From: Ditylenchus dipsaci
Lineage: Eukaryota > Nematoda > Chromadorea > Rhabditida > Anguinidae
Direction of reading: 5' to 3'
NCBI GenBank assembly: GCA_004194705.1
Contig: SADC01000233.1
Span: 1-64,000, forward strand
DNA length: 64,000 nucleotides
Positions 44,976 through 54,850 of the stretch are shown in pieces (positions within the stretch are counted from its first letter, which is position 1; the number at the start of each line of letters is the position of its first letter). Both the position numbers and the translations under genes were made by a program. The notes under the pieces were generated by a model. That model did not search any database and was not told the origin of the DNA. It saw nothing but the letters and a program-made list of their open reading frames with translations.

Positions 44976-44993
44976 ACGGCAGGTGTACAACCA

Positions 44994-45125
44994 ACCAGGG
45001 ATGAGCATTTAGGTCTAATTGGACCTTTTTTAGACCTATTTTTAGGTCTAAAAAAAGACGTGCCAAATTTGAATTAGACCTTAGGTCTGAATTAGACATT
45101 AGGTTTAATTTAGACCTAAATTTTG
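44994..45125 (+). mobile_element. partial hAT end (CAGGGATGAGCATTTAGG)
   Basis: CAGGGATGAGCATTTAGGTC, followed by TTAGACCTA(A/T) words, resembles the left end of 19647-21605. No matching right end or target duplication was found, so it is a relic. Confidence 0.45.
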
Positions 45126-45169
45126 GCGCCGATTCAAAATTTCTTTTGAATTCTATACATTTTATATAT

Positions 45170-45890
45170 TTTTTGCTCAAATCGAAAACACCCGTCAAAA
45201 TCATTAAATCTCCCGTCAAATTTATTTTTTATCCCGTCAAATTCAAATTTTCCACAAAATCATTAAATCTCCCGTCAAAATCATTAAATCTCCCGTCAAA
45301 TTTAAATTTTTGCATAAATTTTTGCGGGAATTCAAATTTTCTAGTCAGAAAATAACTTGGATTGGTCAGAATCCACCCTGGAATGGCCAGAAGCCCCTGA
45401 AAATTGTTTTTTGGGGGGTTTACTATAGGGGGAGTAAACTTTTTGCGAAAAAAATCGATTGAGCGGATCAGATTTGGGTCAGATGGGCTTAATCGCCCAG
45501 AATTCCTGGTTTATGGTGGTTTTTAGTGGTTCAGGGTAGAGTTGTGGGCGATTAAGCCCATCTGACCCGAATCTGATCCGCTCAATCGATTTTTCGCAAA
45601 AAGTTACTCCCCTTTAGTAAACCCCCAAAAAAACCAATTTTCAGGGGCTTCTGGCCATTCCGGGGTGGGATTATGACCAATCCAAGTTATTTTCTGACTA
45701 GAAAATTTGAATTCCCGCAAAATTTATGCAAAAATTTAAATTTGACGGGAGATTTAATGATTTTGACGGGAGATTTAATGATTTTGACGGGAGAAATAAT
45801 GATTTTGTGGAAAATTCAATTTGACGGGATAAAAAATAAATTTGACGGGAGATTTAATGATTTTGACGGGTGTTTTCAGGTACAGCCATT
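45170..45890. repeat. 720-bp palindrome with CCCGTCAAAATCATTAAATC words
   Basis: Outer arms reiterate CCCGTCAAAATCATTAAATC (45190-45300, inverted 45740-45880). Inner arms include TTGGTCAGAATCCACCC and, nearest the centre, GGAGTAAACTTTTTGCG with CGATTGAGCGGATCAGA. The inner part is shared with 57655-57790, 52215-52330 and 38290-38400. Confidence 0.75.
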
Positions 45891-46172
45891 TTTTTCAATC
45901 CTAAGTTATTTTTTTGTTGATTTGTGAGCTATTGGCTTGATACCCATGATGTGCGTGTAAGTTATTTAAAAGATCTACAACAAGTTGGTTCGTGAATCGG
46001 CATATCATCATCTATAAACCCGTGAATCGTTGAATTCGACAAGTTCAGTAGGTAAGAACAAGGCAAGATACGAATTCGCCCCAAGCCATCTCAAACTGCT
46101 AAACCACACCAAATCAACCCAAACCATCCAAAAGTAGATTATGCTTCCCGAACCATGTAAGCACCTAGTGAC

Positions 46173-46914
46173 CAGTCTTGGATCCTCAATTTACGGCTTC
46201 GGCTCCGGCTCCAGCAGTAGTAACCCACAGATTTCATGCATTGATTGATTTACGACCCCCTGGTACAAAATCTGATCTGCCAGCAAATTTTCGGGGGTCG
46301 TAAATCAATCAATGCATGAAATCTGTGTGGTTAACCTCCAGCTCCCAGATTTTTAAATTCAGCTCCGGCTCCTGCTCCGAGCTTTGAAATATGTCCAGCT
46401 CCGCACCTCCGAGCATTTGAAAAATTCGATTCAGCTCCGGCTCGGCTGAGCTTTCAAAAAATTCCGCTCCAGCTCGGCTCCGGCTCCGAGCCGGAGCTGG
46501 AGCCGGAGCTGCTCTGGCTCTTTTTTTTAGATATTTTTTTTATATTATATTATTTTTCTGGTTTGCTCCTCAGATTCTCGATCATCTCCTGGGGCTAATA
46601 TGCTTTAAAAGCAGATCAAAATAACCAAAATACAATCAATTTTCATTGTTCATAATTCACAAGCCAAACTCATTAGTTTAGCAAAATGAATTAATTTACT
46701 TGGCGCCGCAATTAAAATGCCAGATTACACTATTTCAAATTAAATTTTCCTAGTTTCTGACCTCGGCTCCGAAAAAATTTTCAGCTCCGGCTCCAGCTCC
46801 GAGATTATAATTTTCAACTCCAGCTCTGGCTCCGGCTCCGAGTTTTGAAAAATTCGCTCCAGCTCCGGCTCCGGTTCGGAGCCGGAGCTGGAGCCAGAGC
46901 TGTCCCCAAGACTG
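46173..46914. mobile_element. hAT MITE with GCTCCGGCTCC arrays, TSD CTAGTGAC
   Basis: CTAGTGAC at 46165-46172 and 46915-46922. Ends CAGTCTTGGATCC and inverted CAGTCTTGGGGACAGC. Subterminal arrays of GGCTCCGGCTCC and AGCTCCGGCTC. A small palindrome (about 46212-46330; arms AGATTTCATGCATTGATTG) is nested near the left end. Confidence 0.88.
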
Positions 46915-47017
46915 CTAGTGACCAGGACTATGAATCGAGGTTTTTCTATTCGTGACTGATTGCATCCAGAGGGTTTCGAACCAGCAACCTTGGTGAGGAT
47001 TATATGGACCTCTACAC

Positions 47018-47565
47018 TAGGGTTGGGGAACGGTCATATGACTGGTCATATGACCGGTCATATGACGTCATATGACCGGTCATATACGTTATATGATCCG
47101 AAATGACCGATAAAATGACCGCTCATAGAAGAATTGGTCATTTATTCCTATTTTTCCTGAAAAGAATATTTTGATTTTTTGCTTCTGCAATTTTTTCGAC
47201 TGTGTTTTGTTAGTGTTTTTTGTTGTTTCGATCGCGGATGTCTCGTCTCAAGCAAATTTAAGCACGATTTGAATGGTTTGAGTCACAAAATCTTATGGTC
47301 TGTTTCAGGATGACGGTCGACACAGCCTCCCAAGTGACGTCAAACAAGCCGTCAGAGATGAAAATCCAGTTGTAACTCCAGTAAATGTAGAAAGCAATGA
47401 AGAAAATGATGATTTCGATTGTGTTTATGAATGAATTTGAGGGAAATGTTATGTTATATGAATAAAAGTTTATGATAAAGTGAAATTCGGGAAATGGCCA
47501 AATATGACGGAAAATGACCGGTCATATGACCGATTTCAGAAATGACCGGTCATTCGGCAACCCTA
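47018..47565 (+). mobile_element. hAT element with GGTCATATGACC arrays, TSD CTCTACAC
   Basis: CTCTACAC at 47010-47017 and 47566-47573. Ends TAGGGTTGGGGAACGG and inverted TAGGGTTGCCGAATGACC. The palindrome GGTCATATGACC is repeated near both ends. It retains one exon (47309-47434) and AATAAA at about 47460. Confidence 0.9.
47309..47434 (+). pseudogene. residual terminal exon in the hAT element
   Basis: Acceptor GTCTGTTTCAG ends at 47308. The 41-codon frame (DDGRHSLPSDVKQAVRDE, then an acidic tail FDCVYE) ends at TGA 47432-47434, and AATAAA follows. By position it should be the 3' end of a lost transposase or other element gene; it does not itself contain the hAT dimerisation motif. Confidence 0.5.
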
Positions 47566-47604
47566 CTCTACACCACTCAAGCTCTCAAAGTTATACTAAA
47601 AAAT

Positions 47605-48040
47605 AAGGTATGCGCCCAGTTGGATTTGAACCAGCAACCTCTACATCACCCTTTTAGAATCGCTCAGAACTCCATCCAGAGTGACCAAACCAAGTGGTCT
47701 TGGATCAAAAATTTTTTTAATTTTTCGGATTCTAAAAAAACTTTTCTGCATTCATTCGAGCATACCGAAGATGGTTTGACCATGGTGAAATCACAATTTT
47801 TCGAGAAATTTTAGAGTCATTGTGAACTCTTGATTTATTAAAATCAGGAATTACGATAACTCAAAAGTTACTTGATAAAACGTGATTTCACCATTCTCAA
47901 ACCATCTTCAGCATGCTCGCATTAGTACAGAAATGTTGTTTTGGAAAACAAAAAACGTGAAAAAAAAATTTTAATCCAACTGGACGACCACTTGATATCT
48001 ACCGCCGAGGTTGCTGGTTCTAATCTGCCTGGGGCATACC
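47605..48040. mobile_element. palindrome with tRNA-like ends
   Basis: Left end on the minus strand GGTTCAAATCCAACTGGGCG (box B-like). Right end on the plus strand GAGGTTGCTGGTTCTAATCTGC. So the same tRNA-like module sits inverted at both ends. The inner part (47755-47930) is the family also found at 16600-16790. Confidence 0.6.
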
Positions 48041-48109
48041 TATTTCACTAAATTTTTTTGATATAAAAAGAGAAGCATTTGACTTTTCAGTTCATTTGGG
48101 TGAAAATAC

Positions 48110-48345
48110 CCCTACTCTGGAATTGCTAGGATATCAACCTGTCCAGGTGGTAGCCACCTCAGGTTTAGGGTTGGTTAGGTAAATTCGCACTTTTGGTTTT
48201 AGCAAGCCAATTCCTCACAAATTTTTAGTTTGGAAAATGTGTTATTTAAATTAACTTTTTATTTTTAGGCCATCCAGGTGGATATCCATCTGGCCAGGTG
48301 GTACCTTGAAGTTGGAGTGTGTAAAATTGCTATTTTGGTGTTTTA
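48110..48345 (+). repeat. two more units of the 42-kb tandem repeat
   Basis: GGATATCAACCTGTCCAGG...GGTTTTAGCAAGCC, then TTTTTAGGCCATCCAGGTGG and GATATCCATCTGGCCAGG, in the same order as at 42005-42540. Confidence 0.5.
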
Positions 48346-48900
48346 TAACGGTGAACTTTGAATTTCCAAAAGGCGGGGACCACTTTAATCCGTAAGACCA
48401 AAAAAATTCAAACTCAAAATTTTAGTTTTGTTGTTTCGTTTTTTCGACGGCATAAAACATTCATGCATGCAAGAATTTCTTTATTTGATAAGACCCAGCT
48501 AACAAAATTCTGCTCAAATTGCAAAATTTCGGGTTATTATAGGACATGTGTGCACCTTATTACGTGGGGTCGGAATGAAGGATAAGTACACATACATTAA
48601 CTCCCAGGACACTTCACCAATTGCAAAATTGTATTTATTTCACGAATGGTGTCAGCGATGGCTTTAGCGACGCTACTGTCATATACCCCCTCCCTCCAAA
48701 TCGCACCTACTGTCATATAAACCAAACCCCCCCCAAAAAAAGTCGACTTTTTTGGGAGTGTCTAAAAACCATTTTTACGCAATAATTTTGCCATAAAAGA
48801 ACCAGAAAAGCAGCTTAGAAGGGATTATGGGCTGTATTGGGAGGGAAGGGAATAATACAGGGCCCACTTTTTTAGCTGCTTTACCATGTTTTTCAACTTG
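48346..48900. other. no gene seen
   Basis: Unique-looking sequence with a C-rich run near 48725-48740. The ORF 48358-48585 lacks splice context or recognisable motifs. Confidence 0.35.
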
Positions 48901-48904
48901 GGCC

Positions 48905-49142
48905 GTGGCAAAAATAGACCTATATGCATTTTATGATCAAGTGTACTTCTCGGAATCATGTCTAGAGTAAGTGCGTGCGCGCATCTCTAACTGTCAAGCC
49001 CCTGCGCCCCCGAAAGGGGGGGCAGGGGGCTTGGAGTTGAGATGCGCACACCCACATACCTAGACACAAATCACTCGAAAGTGACTCTGGATGCATGAAA
49101 AAACATGCATACCAGAGTTATTTATGCGGTAGGCCCAGTATT
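48905..49142 (-). mobile_element. CTGGGC-type MITE, copy 4 (uninterrupted)
   Basis: Matches the other copies in reverse: CTGGGCCTACCGCATAAA at its right end and the G+C-rich hairpin GTCAAGCCCCTGCGCCCC. It keeps the empty site for the TTAA insertion seen in copy 3 (ACATACCTAGACACAAATC). It directly precedes the ferlin fragment. Confidence 0.6.
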
Positions 49143-49217
49143 CAAAACTATGTTCGACATCTTTGCTTTTTCACCGAAGAGCATTTCCCCTCGTCCCTTT
49201 TAATTGCTTTTCTTCAG

Positions 49218-50553
49218 CCGTCTGGTGATGGGTTTCTTCAAGGAGATGATACAGATGCAAAAGAGGAGGAATGTTTTCTTTCACCAAGAATTTATGAAAT
49301 CCATGATCAGGTCAGCACCTTCCAGTTGCGTGTCTATTGTTTATGGTATATACATACGCCACAAAGTTTCGTTTCGCCGTCTCATGTGCGTGTTTCTTCA
49401 TGAACCAATGTCAATAGACTTTGCCAGCCGAAATATCAGTGAATCCAGTTTGGAATGAAACAATGATTTTTGAACGGGTATAATACTGTCCAGAACTAAA
49501 GTCTTCTCGCATTTTATTGTTTTTTCTAGGTATTTGTTCCTGGAGGAATTTTCGCGTTGCAAAAAGATCCCCATCCGTTGTTGTAGAGGTGGTATGTGAA
49601 GGAAGATTTGGAAGCGAAGTGTTCCTGGGTCGTTTGGAGTACACGCCGTCAGTGATTAGCACGATAAAGGATATAAGAGCAAAGCCGAGGTGGTTCCCAT
49701 TGAAATTCGCTGGCAACAAAACAAGGTTTCAGCAACTTCCTTTGTTGCTCTGTTTCTAACTTTTAATTCAGGGGATCTCTTTGATTAGCTGCCGAAATGT
49801 TTCAGGCAGATCCAGCATTCATTTCCAGTATGCCTGCTCTTCCATCAATCAAGAAAAATGAAAAAGGAGGTATGAAGTGCCGAAAGAAATACGTGCTGTG
49901 TTTACGTTCTACGCAGTTCAATTCCTTTGCTGGGGTGTTCGTGATCTGCCAAACTTTCGAGTATTAATTTCTTCAAGTAATAAAAAATATATATACGTCT
50001 TCCGTTTCCAGCTCTTCCCAGTCCGCTCTCCATTCATCGAATTCACCGTTGGGAGCATTGTGAGAAGTCGGATGTAATTGAGAACGCTAAGAAGAACCCA
50101 AATTTTGCTGAGCCACTGATAACAATCGATAGAGTCTTGATGCCAAAGCTGATTTACTATGCTCCACCGATAACATTGCACTTGCGTGATAAGCGCTCGT
50201 TTGGACGGAAGCCTCTAGTTGGATCTGCAATCATTAGTAATTTCAGTCGTTTCATTCAGAAGGATAAGCCATCTGCTGTATATTTTAATTTGCTGAAAAT
50301 CAATTGTTTGTTTTAATAATTTCCTCTTTAGCAAACTTCGGCCAAAGAGTCCAATTGGAAGTCATACGAAGAAATCATGTTTGAAGAGGACAAGATCCTT
50401 CAAAAAGAATTGTTTGACTTCGATATCAATGGGCAGAGTGATCGTCAGGATATCTTCTCCGAGCAGTCAAGTGTTTTAAAAGCCTAAAATAGATTGGTGG
50501 AGCAAGTACTTCTTTTCAATTGGAGAGAAAGATAAGGCGCCAGAATATGAACA
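49218..50553 (+). pseudogene. ferlin (FER-1 family) gene fragment, five exons, frameshifted
   Basis: Exons 49218-49477, 49530-49725, 49772-49960, 50012-50277 and 50332-50553; introns 46-54 nt with good sites. C2-domain part: VNPVWNETMIFERV, then VPGGIFALQK and PPSVVVEVVCEGRFGSEVFL. Inter-C2 part: VPKEIRAV and FLCWGVRDLPNF. Next C2 part: NAKKNPNFAEPL, then LIYYAPPITLHLRDKRSFGR. Then DWWSKYFFSIGE. This order is diagnostic of ferlins, large C2-domain membrane-fusion proteins; nematode FER-1 acts in sperm. The full protein would be about 2000 residues, so both ends are absent here. Defects: an in-frame TAG near 49411 and about six one-base shifts (for example the C4 run at 49571-49574). Either a pseudogene fragment or part of a real gene with assembly errors. 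Confidence 0.8.
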
Positions 50554-50764
50554 GTGATTTCATACATATAATATTTGCAGAATTACTTCGGGGTGGTGGG
50601 GATGAGTGTATTACAGTCGCGCCGAAATTTGTTCCTATTTCGCTTCAGTTCAATAAATTTTGCAAGGGATATGTTTTGTTTGCTGGGAAGCTGTACCTTG
50701 GCAAAAAAGGAAAAATATTGATTGCGGAAAAAATAGGAAGAAGTTATGATTGAAAACTCTTGGT

Positions 50765-50945
50765 GACCTTGGCCAAGGTTGTTTTGGATATTGGTCACTG
50801 ACCGAACCAAGCTTTTTTCCTTATAAAAATCTTGGTGACCAAGCTTGGCCATATTGGTTACCAAGGTTGTCTTGGCCAAGCTTGGCCAAGTATTGGTGAC
50901 CAACCGTGGCCAACATTCTTAGCCAATCTTGGCCAAGGTGGTATA
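50765..50945. repeat. TTGGCCAAG word array
   Basis: CTTGGCCAAG, TTGGTGACCAA and variants recur about ten times in 180 bp, ending just before the 1.5-kb duplication (50957). It looks like the subterminal arrays of the hAT elements, but no TIR or target duplication was found. Confidence 0.55.
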
Positions 50946-51106
50946 GACTCTCCCATTGACATCGCTGTTAAATGAACGGTTCCCAAGTGACCTTATTGGC
51001 TGATGTTTCCCGAAGTGCTGATTTTGTACACTTTCGACTAGGGAGTTGTTGTTTGGGACATTTCGAAATCCGGAATTATTTATTTATCTACTTAGAATTA
51101 TCAATT

Positions 51107-51497
51107 ATGGTAGTCGACACGTTGATCAGAGGCTTAGTAGCCGCAAGTATTAAATATATCGCTCATCAAGCGATTTCTCACGTCAAGCTGAAGTCAGTTA
51201 TTTATTTTCTATAATCCTTTATTCATCTTTTTTTTTTCAGGTATGACTCCCAACGCAAAATAAGAATATCGCTATTGACTCGTTGCTCAAGGTAGTCGAC
51301 TATGAGGCGAGAAGTTCAAGTGGTTGAGCGAAAGAAGCCAGCTGCAGCAACTCCTGATTCACCAGCTGCAAAAGAAAGAATTGTCAGCAGGAAGTCGTGA
51401 TTCACTCCATGCTGCAACGCATCAAACTGCTTGAGACGAGAATAACAAGGCTAACAACTGCTTCGCCTATGGTACGTGGAAGATATTCAGCCGTTAA
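51107..51497 (+). pseudogene. small coiled-coil protein, copy C (frameshifted)
   Basis: Exon 1 51107-51192 is identical in reading frame to copy B (VDTLIRGLVAASIKYIAHQ). After a 48-nt intron, exon 2 starts at 51241. It differs from copy B by four single-base indels (near 51255, 51306, 51373 and 51433) with no substitutions that I can see over about 240 nt. These break the frame. Indels without substitutions are more typical of read errors than of pseudogene decay, so this copy may be functional. Confidence 0.65.
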
Positions 51498-51854
51498 CAA
51501 TGTTTTATATTGAACTTTATATTGAACTTTTATTTTGTAAGTCTTTATTTGTTTGTGCATGTATTGTACCCGTAGTGTTCGAATAAATTATTCTGTCTCG
51601 CTTGTACACCACTCTTTTCGACCACTTAGAAACACTTACATGATAGGAATTTTTCTTTAGCAGATGTCTCTTTCATATCTTTTAGACAGCAGATTGAAAA
51701 TAGTTCGACTTTTCAGCACTTATAAAAACCTTGAAAATAAAATATTGCTGAATAAAAAATGTCCAGGATCTCTAGCTAGCAGCTAGCAATAAAACATGGA
51801 TAATTGTGTCCGGCGCCGATTCTGTCCGGCGACCGATCGTGTAGATAAAGACTA

Positions 51855-52041
51855 CCGTACTTAATTAAGCTCCCCCCCTCTAATTTAACTAATTTTAGAG
51901 GGCCATGACACCTGTTTGAATTGTCCACTCGCTAATTCAAATTTTTTGCCTAATCATTCAACATTTGCACGGATTTTTTCAACTTGGTTTCTAACATAAT
52001 GAAAAAATTTTAACCCCGGGCTCAAATTAGAGTGAATACGG
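51855..52041. mobile_element. TA-flanked MITE, inverted copy of 38589-38776
   Basis: TA on both sides; CCGTACTTAATTAAGCTCCC to inverted CCGTATTCACTCTAATTTG. Part of the large inverted duplication. Confidence 0.75.
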
Positions 52042-52214
52042 TAAGACGCTAGCCTGTTGGCAAAAATTAAGTGTAAAAGCACAGGTGCCATGGCATTTCG
52101 TCCAAAAGTCGGTTCTAATTTCAAGTCAAATTTTGAAGAGAAAACAATATTCACGTCACAGGATAACTTCTACCGCTCAGAAGCTCGTGCCAGAGTGGCC
52201 TAAAACCAATACAA

Positions 52215-52330
52215 TCTGGTTTTTTGGGGGTTTAATAAACGTGGGAACTTTTTTGCGAAAAAAACAATTTAGCAATCAGAATCGCTATCTCCTGGTGAAT
52301 TACAGGTTCGAATCGCGGTAGTGGCAAACT
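52215..52330 (+). mobile_element. SINE-like module with tRNA-like box B
   Basis: GGTTTTTTGGGGGTTTAATA, then ACTTTTTTGCGAAAA, then CTCCTGGTGAATTACAGGTT and CGAATCGCGG. The first part is shared with 45405-45470 and 57655-57720; the inverted counterpart is at 38290-38400. Confidence 0.5.
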
Positions 52331-52444
52331 GTTTTTCTTGAACAAATAGTTTCTAATGAAACAGTGAGCTTCAGGATGAATAGTAAGGCCACTTGGAATC
52401 TGTTGTATGATTACATGTGAGACTGTGTTCAATTAAATACATTT

Positions 52445-52940
52445 AAATCTTCGAGGAACATTCTCGAGGTCTTCCTAACGTACGCCGGTCTGCCATTGCT
52501 GAGCCTAAGCCTAAATTTATATATTCTCATATTTAGGGAGAAAATCAGCTTGGGATACCAAGCCAACTTTTTACCATTTTATAGCAAAAATGGTCAAAAA
52601 ATTTCACCTTCAAATTTTCGACTTCAAATGGTATTATGTGGAAGGTGAATAAGGTGAATAACCATTTACGCAGTATTTTTATTTCATTTAACATAGAATT
52701 TAATATTCTGTTAAATGACACCAAGGATTTTCAGAAAAACTTTGAAAATTACAAAAATATTGGGAATCACGGTTTTGATTCATAAAAATTCCGGGCCAAC
52801 AATAATATATAGCCAAAACAGTGACAAAAATTAAGAGTTTAAAATTATGGTGTTTCTCGCAAATTGTGAGTCACAGCTAAACATTTTCGATTGTGTTTTT
52901 TGAAATTGTTTTTATTTCAGTCATTGTATTTTCAGTCCGG
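52445..52940. other. no gene seen
   Basis: A+T-rich. Ends with two acceptor-like sites (ATTTCAG near 52914, TATTTTCAG near 52935). Confidence 0.35.
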
Positions 52941-52941
52941 A

Positions 52942-53028
52942 ATGAAAGGTCTTTGTTTGTTGACTTGTGTTGTTGTTTGTTTGTTGACAGATTTTTTCGA
53001 GGATACGGATTTATCCGCGGATATTTGA
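52942..53028 (+). CDS. possible 28-residue signal-peptide-like ORF
   Basis: ATG at 52942-52944, seven bases after TATTTTCAG, which would suit trans-splicing. The frame reads MKGLCLLTCVVVCLLTDFF, a hydrophobic leader, then an acidic tail to TGA 53026-53028. Too short to trust; could be chance. Confidence 0.2.
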   Translation: MKGLCLLTCVVVCLLTDFFEDTDLSADI

Positions 53029-53029
53029 T

Positions 53030-53548
53030 GGTTACTACCACCCCAGATATAATTTTTCTTGCATCAGATTTATTTTTGCATCATATATATATAATTATTT
53101 TGCATCAGATTTACGTTCTTTTGTATCAGATATGCAATTTTCTGCCTAAACACACTTAAAGGGACCCCTTAGAACCCTAAACCACTCTTAACGATTTCAA
53201 ACCGCCACAAAGCACACAAAAAACCACCCTGAACACTCCAAATGGCCTCAAAATATTTCAGCATTTACAATCCCAAGGAACACCCCAAACACCCGAAAAC
53301 CACTTCATGATCTCTTAAAAAACATAAGTAACCACCCTGGTTCTTACCTTACAGGATTTAATATTTACGTCTGTCTTACGCAATACTACTATTATAACGA
53401 TTTTTAACATAAGTTCGCGGAGTGCCTATAGATTAGTACCCATCCAGTCAAAGTGGATGTTCGCGTAGTCACCGAACTCGAAAATTTACACTTTAAGCGT
53501 GGATACAGAAAATTAGCTGGCTTAAAAACCAAAAATTTATTATCAGCT
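53030..53548. other. no gene seen
   Basis: Low-complexity ATATA stretch (about 53080-53110), then A/C-rich sequence with reiterated ACCACCC and CCAAACACCC words. No exon found. Confidence 0.35.
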
Positions 53549-54500
53549 TCAGACAAAACAAAGAAATAGAAGTGACAACAGAATTGCAAGTTGATCCTCG
53601 GAATCCTCACCATTTTCGGGAGTGCAAAAGTACTTGTCACCAAAACCTGCATCACGTAGCCTTTGTTCCGCTTCTAACATACTCCTGAAACAACCAAGAA
53701 TTTATTTAGTTAGTTATTTATTCACTAGGTCGGACCAATAGTGAGCACAACACATTTCCAGAGTTACTATGGTCAGGATGTCTTCTTTTGGTAGGCAGCC
53801 GAAAATCGTCCATAGAACCAATAAGTTTTGCTCAGGACCTGGACCAAGGCGCTCGGAAACGCATCTCTAAGATCCTCCATGCAGATTCGACGAGGAGAGT
53901 CTTCATTGTCCAAAACCATCGGTAATAAGATCCTAACCATTAATAAATCAGTCAAGAAAACAGTCAAAGTAAAAGAATACCATTAAAATCCTGGCAAATG
54001 CTAGAGCCTTTTTCGAATTTGGCTGCGGCACTTCGCATAATGGGCATTCTTGACCAAATAGAAATATCTAAGGACAATTACGGATAAACCAGCCTAAAGT
54101 CAGCTATACAGATGACTGACTCACGCAAGAATGGACATTAGGAAAAGTAACGAACCAAGAAGGTTGCGAATCCACAGAAAATCAGTTGGACGAATGGAGT
54201 GCTGATATACTGGTGCCCTGTACATGCTGGAATCGAGTGATTTAGGATGCTGTTCCTCCACTTATGGCTCGGCTATTGCTACAAAAAAAGGTAAGCCTTG
54301 AATATGATAAAAAATAAAATGAATGACTGACCTCGAAGAGCTTTTCGGAACATTGGAAAGGTTGAACGGACCTTTGTCAGCTATCTGAGCAATGTTGCTT
54401 TCCATCTGCTCTGCTTCCTCTTGCTTTTTCTACTTCCTCTCGCGACGGATTCTCAATTGAGCCATATTGGAGGTTGCCTTCCACTGCAAATTCGAACGGA
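53549..54500 (-). CDS. unrecognised multi-exon host gene
   Basis: Minus-strand exon-like pieces: 54332-54500 (QMESNIAQIADKGPFNLSNV, donor CGAG|GTCAGTC), about 54150-54278 (MYRAPVYQHSIRPTDFLWIR), 53981-54067 (ISIWSRMPIMRSAAAKFEKG, donor AATG|GTATTC), about 53727-53932 (acceptor GGTTAG; reads GSYYRWFWTMKTLLVES, then in another frame LVLWTIFGCLPKEDILTIV), and 53549-53684 (acceptor TTGTTTCAG; EAEQRLRDAGFGDKYFC to TGA 53549-53551). Introns are about 46-54 nt. At least three frame breaks and one in-frame stop (near 54412) interrupt it. The consistent strand and signals argue for one real gene, damaged or misread. No family recognised. Confidence 0.5.
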
Positions 54501-54749
54501 ACGCCAGTTTTGAATCATCTTAACAGAATTTGCACAATCTTTACGCGTTTCATAACGTTACACATCACTAGCATTTTTCCTTGCTCGTTTTGCTGATCGA
54601 TGCCATTTTCAATAAAAAATCAAATCAATATCGTCCTTGTCAACAAATCTTCAGCCATGAAAAAAACAACAACATGAACAGGGGAATACACAGAGAAAAA
54701 AAAGTGAAACAATACAGACAAATTTTGACTAAAAGCCTTCTTTACAAAA

Positions 54750-54850
54750 AATTGGCGGAAATCAGCTTTGCGGAAAACAGTTTGGCAGAAATCAGTTTGG
54801 CGGAAAATAGTTGGTTGAAAGCAGTTGGCGGAAACCAGTTTGGCGGAAAT
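54750..54850. repeat. minisatellite (TTTGGCGGAAATCAG)
   Basis: About seven tandem units of 14-15 bp, imperfect. Confidence 0.7.

Larger units (their letters stand above)
50957..52433 (+). repeat. inverted copy of the 38197-39692 unit
   Basis: Same content in opposite orientation: two-exon coiled-coil gene (51107-51497), AATAAA, MITE (51855-52041) and tRNA-like head (52262-52325, box B GGTTCGAATCGCGG). Confidence 0.85.

Noticed and set aside
45146..45927. Plus-strand ORFs over CCCGTCAAAATC repeats
   Set aside because: Low-complexity translations of palindrome arms with no splice context.
46980..46995. tRNA-like box B (GGTTTCGAACCAGC region)
   Set aside because: No matching box A at proper spacing; too little sequence to call a module.
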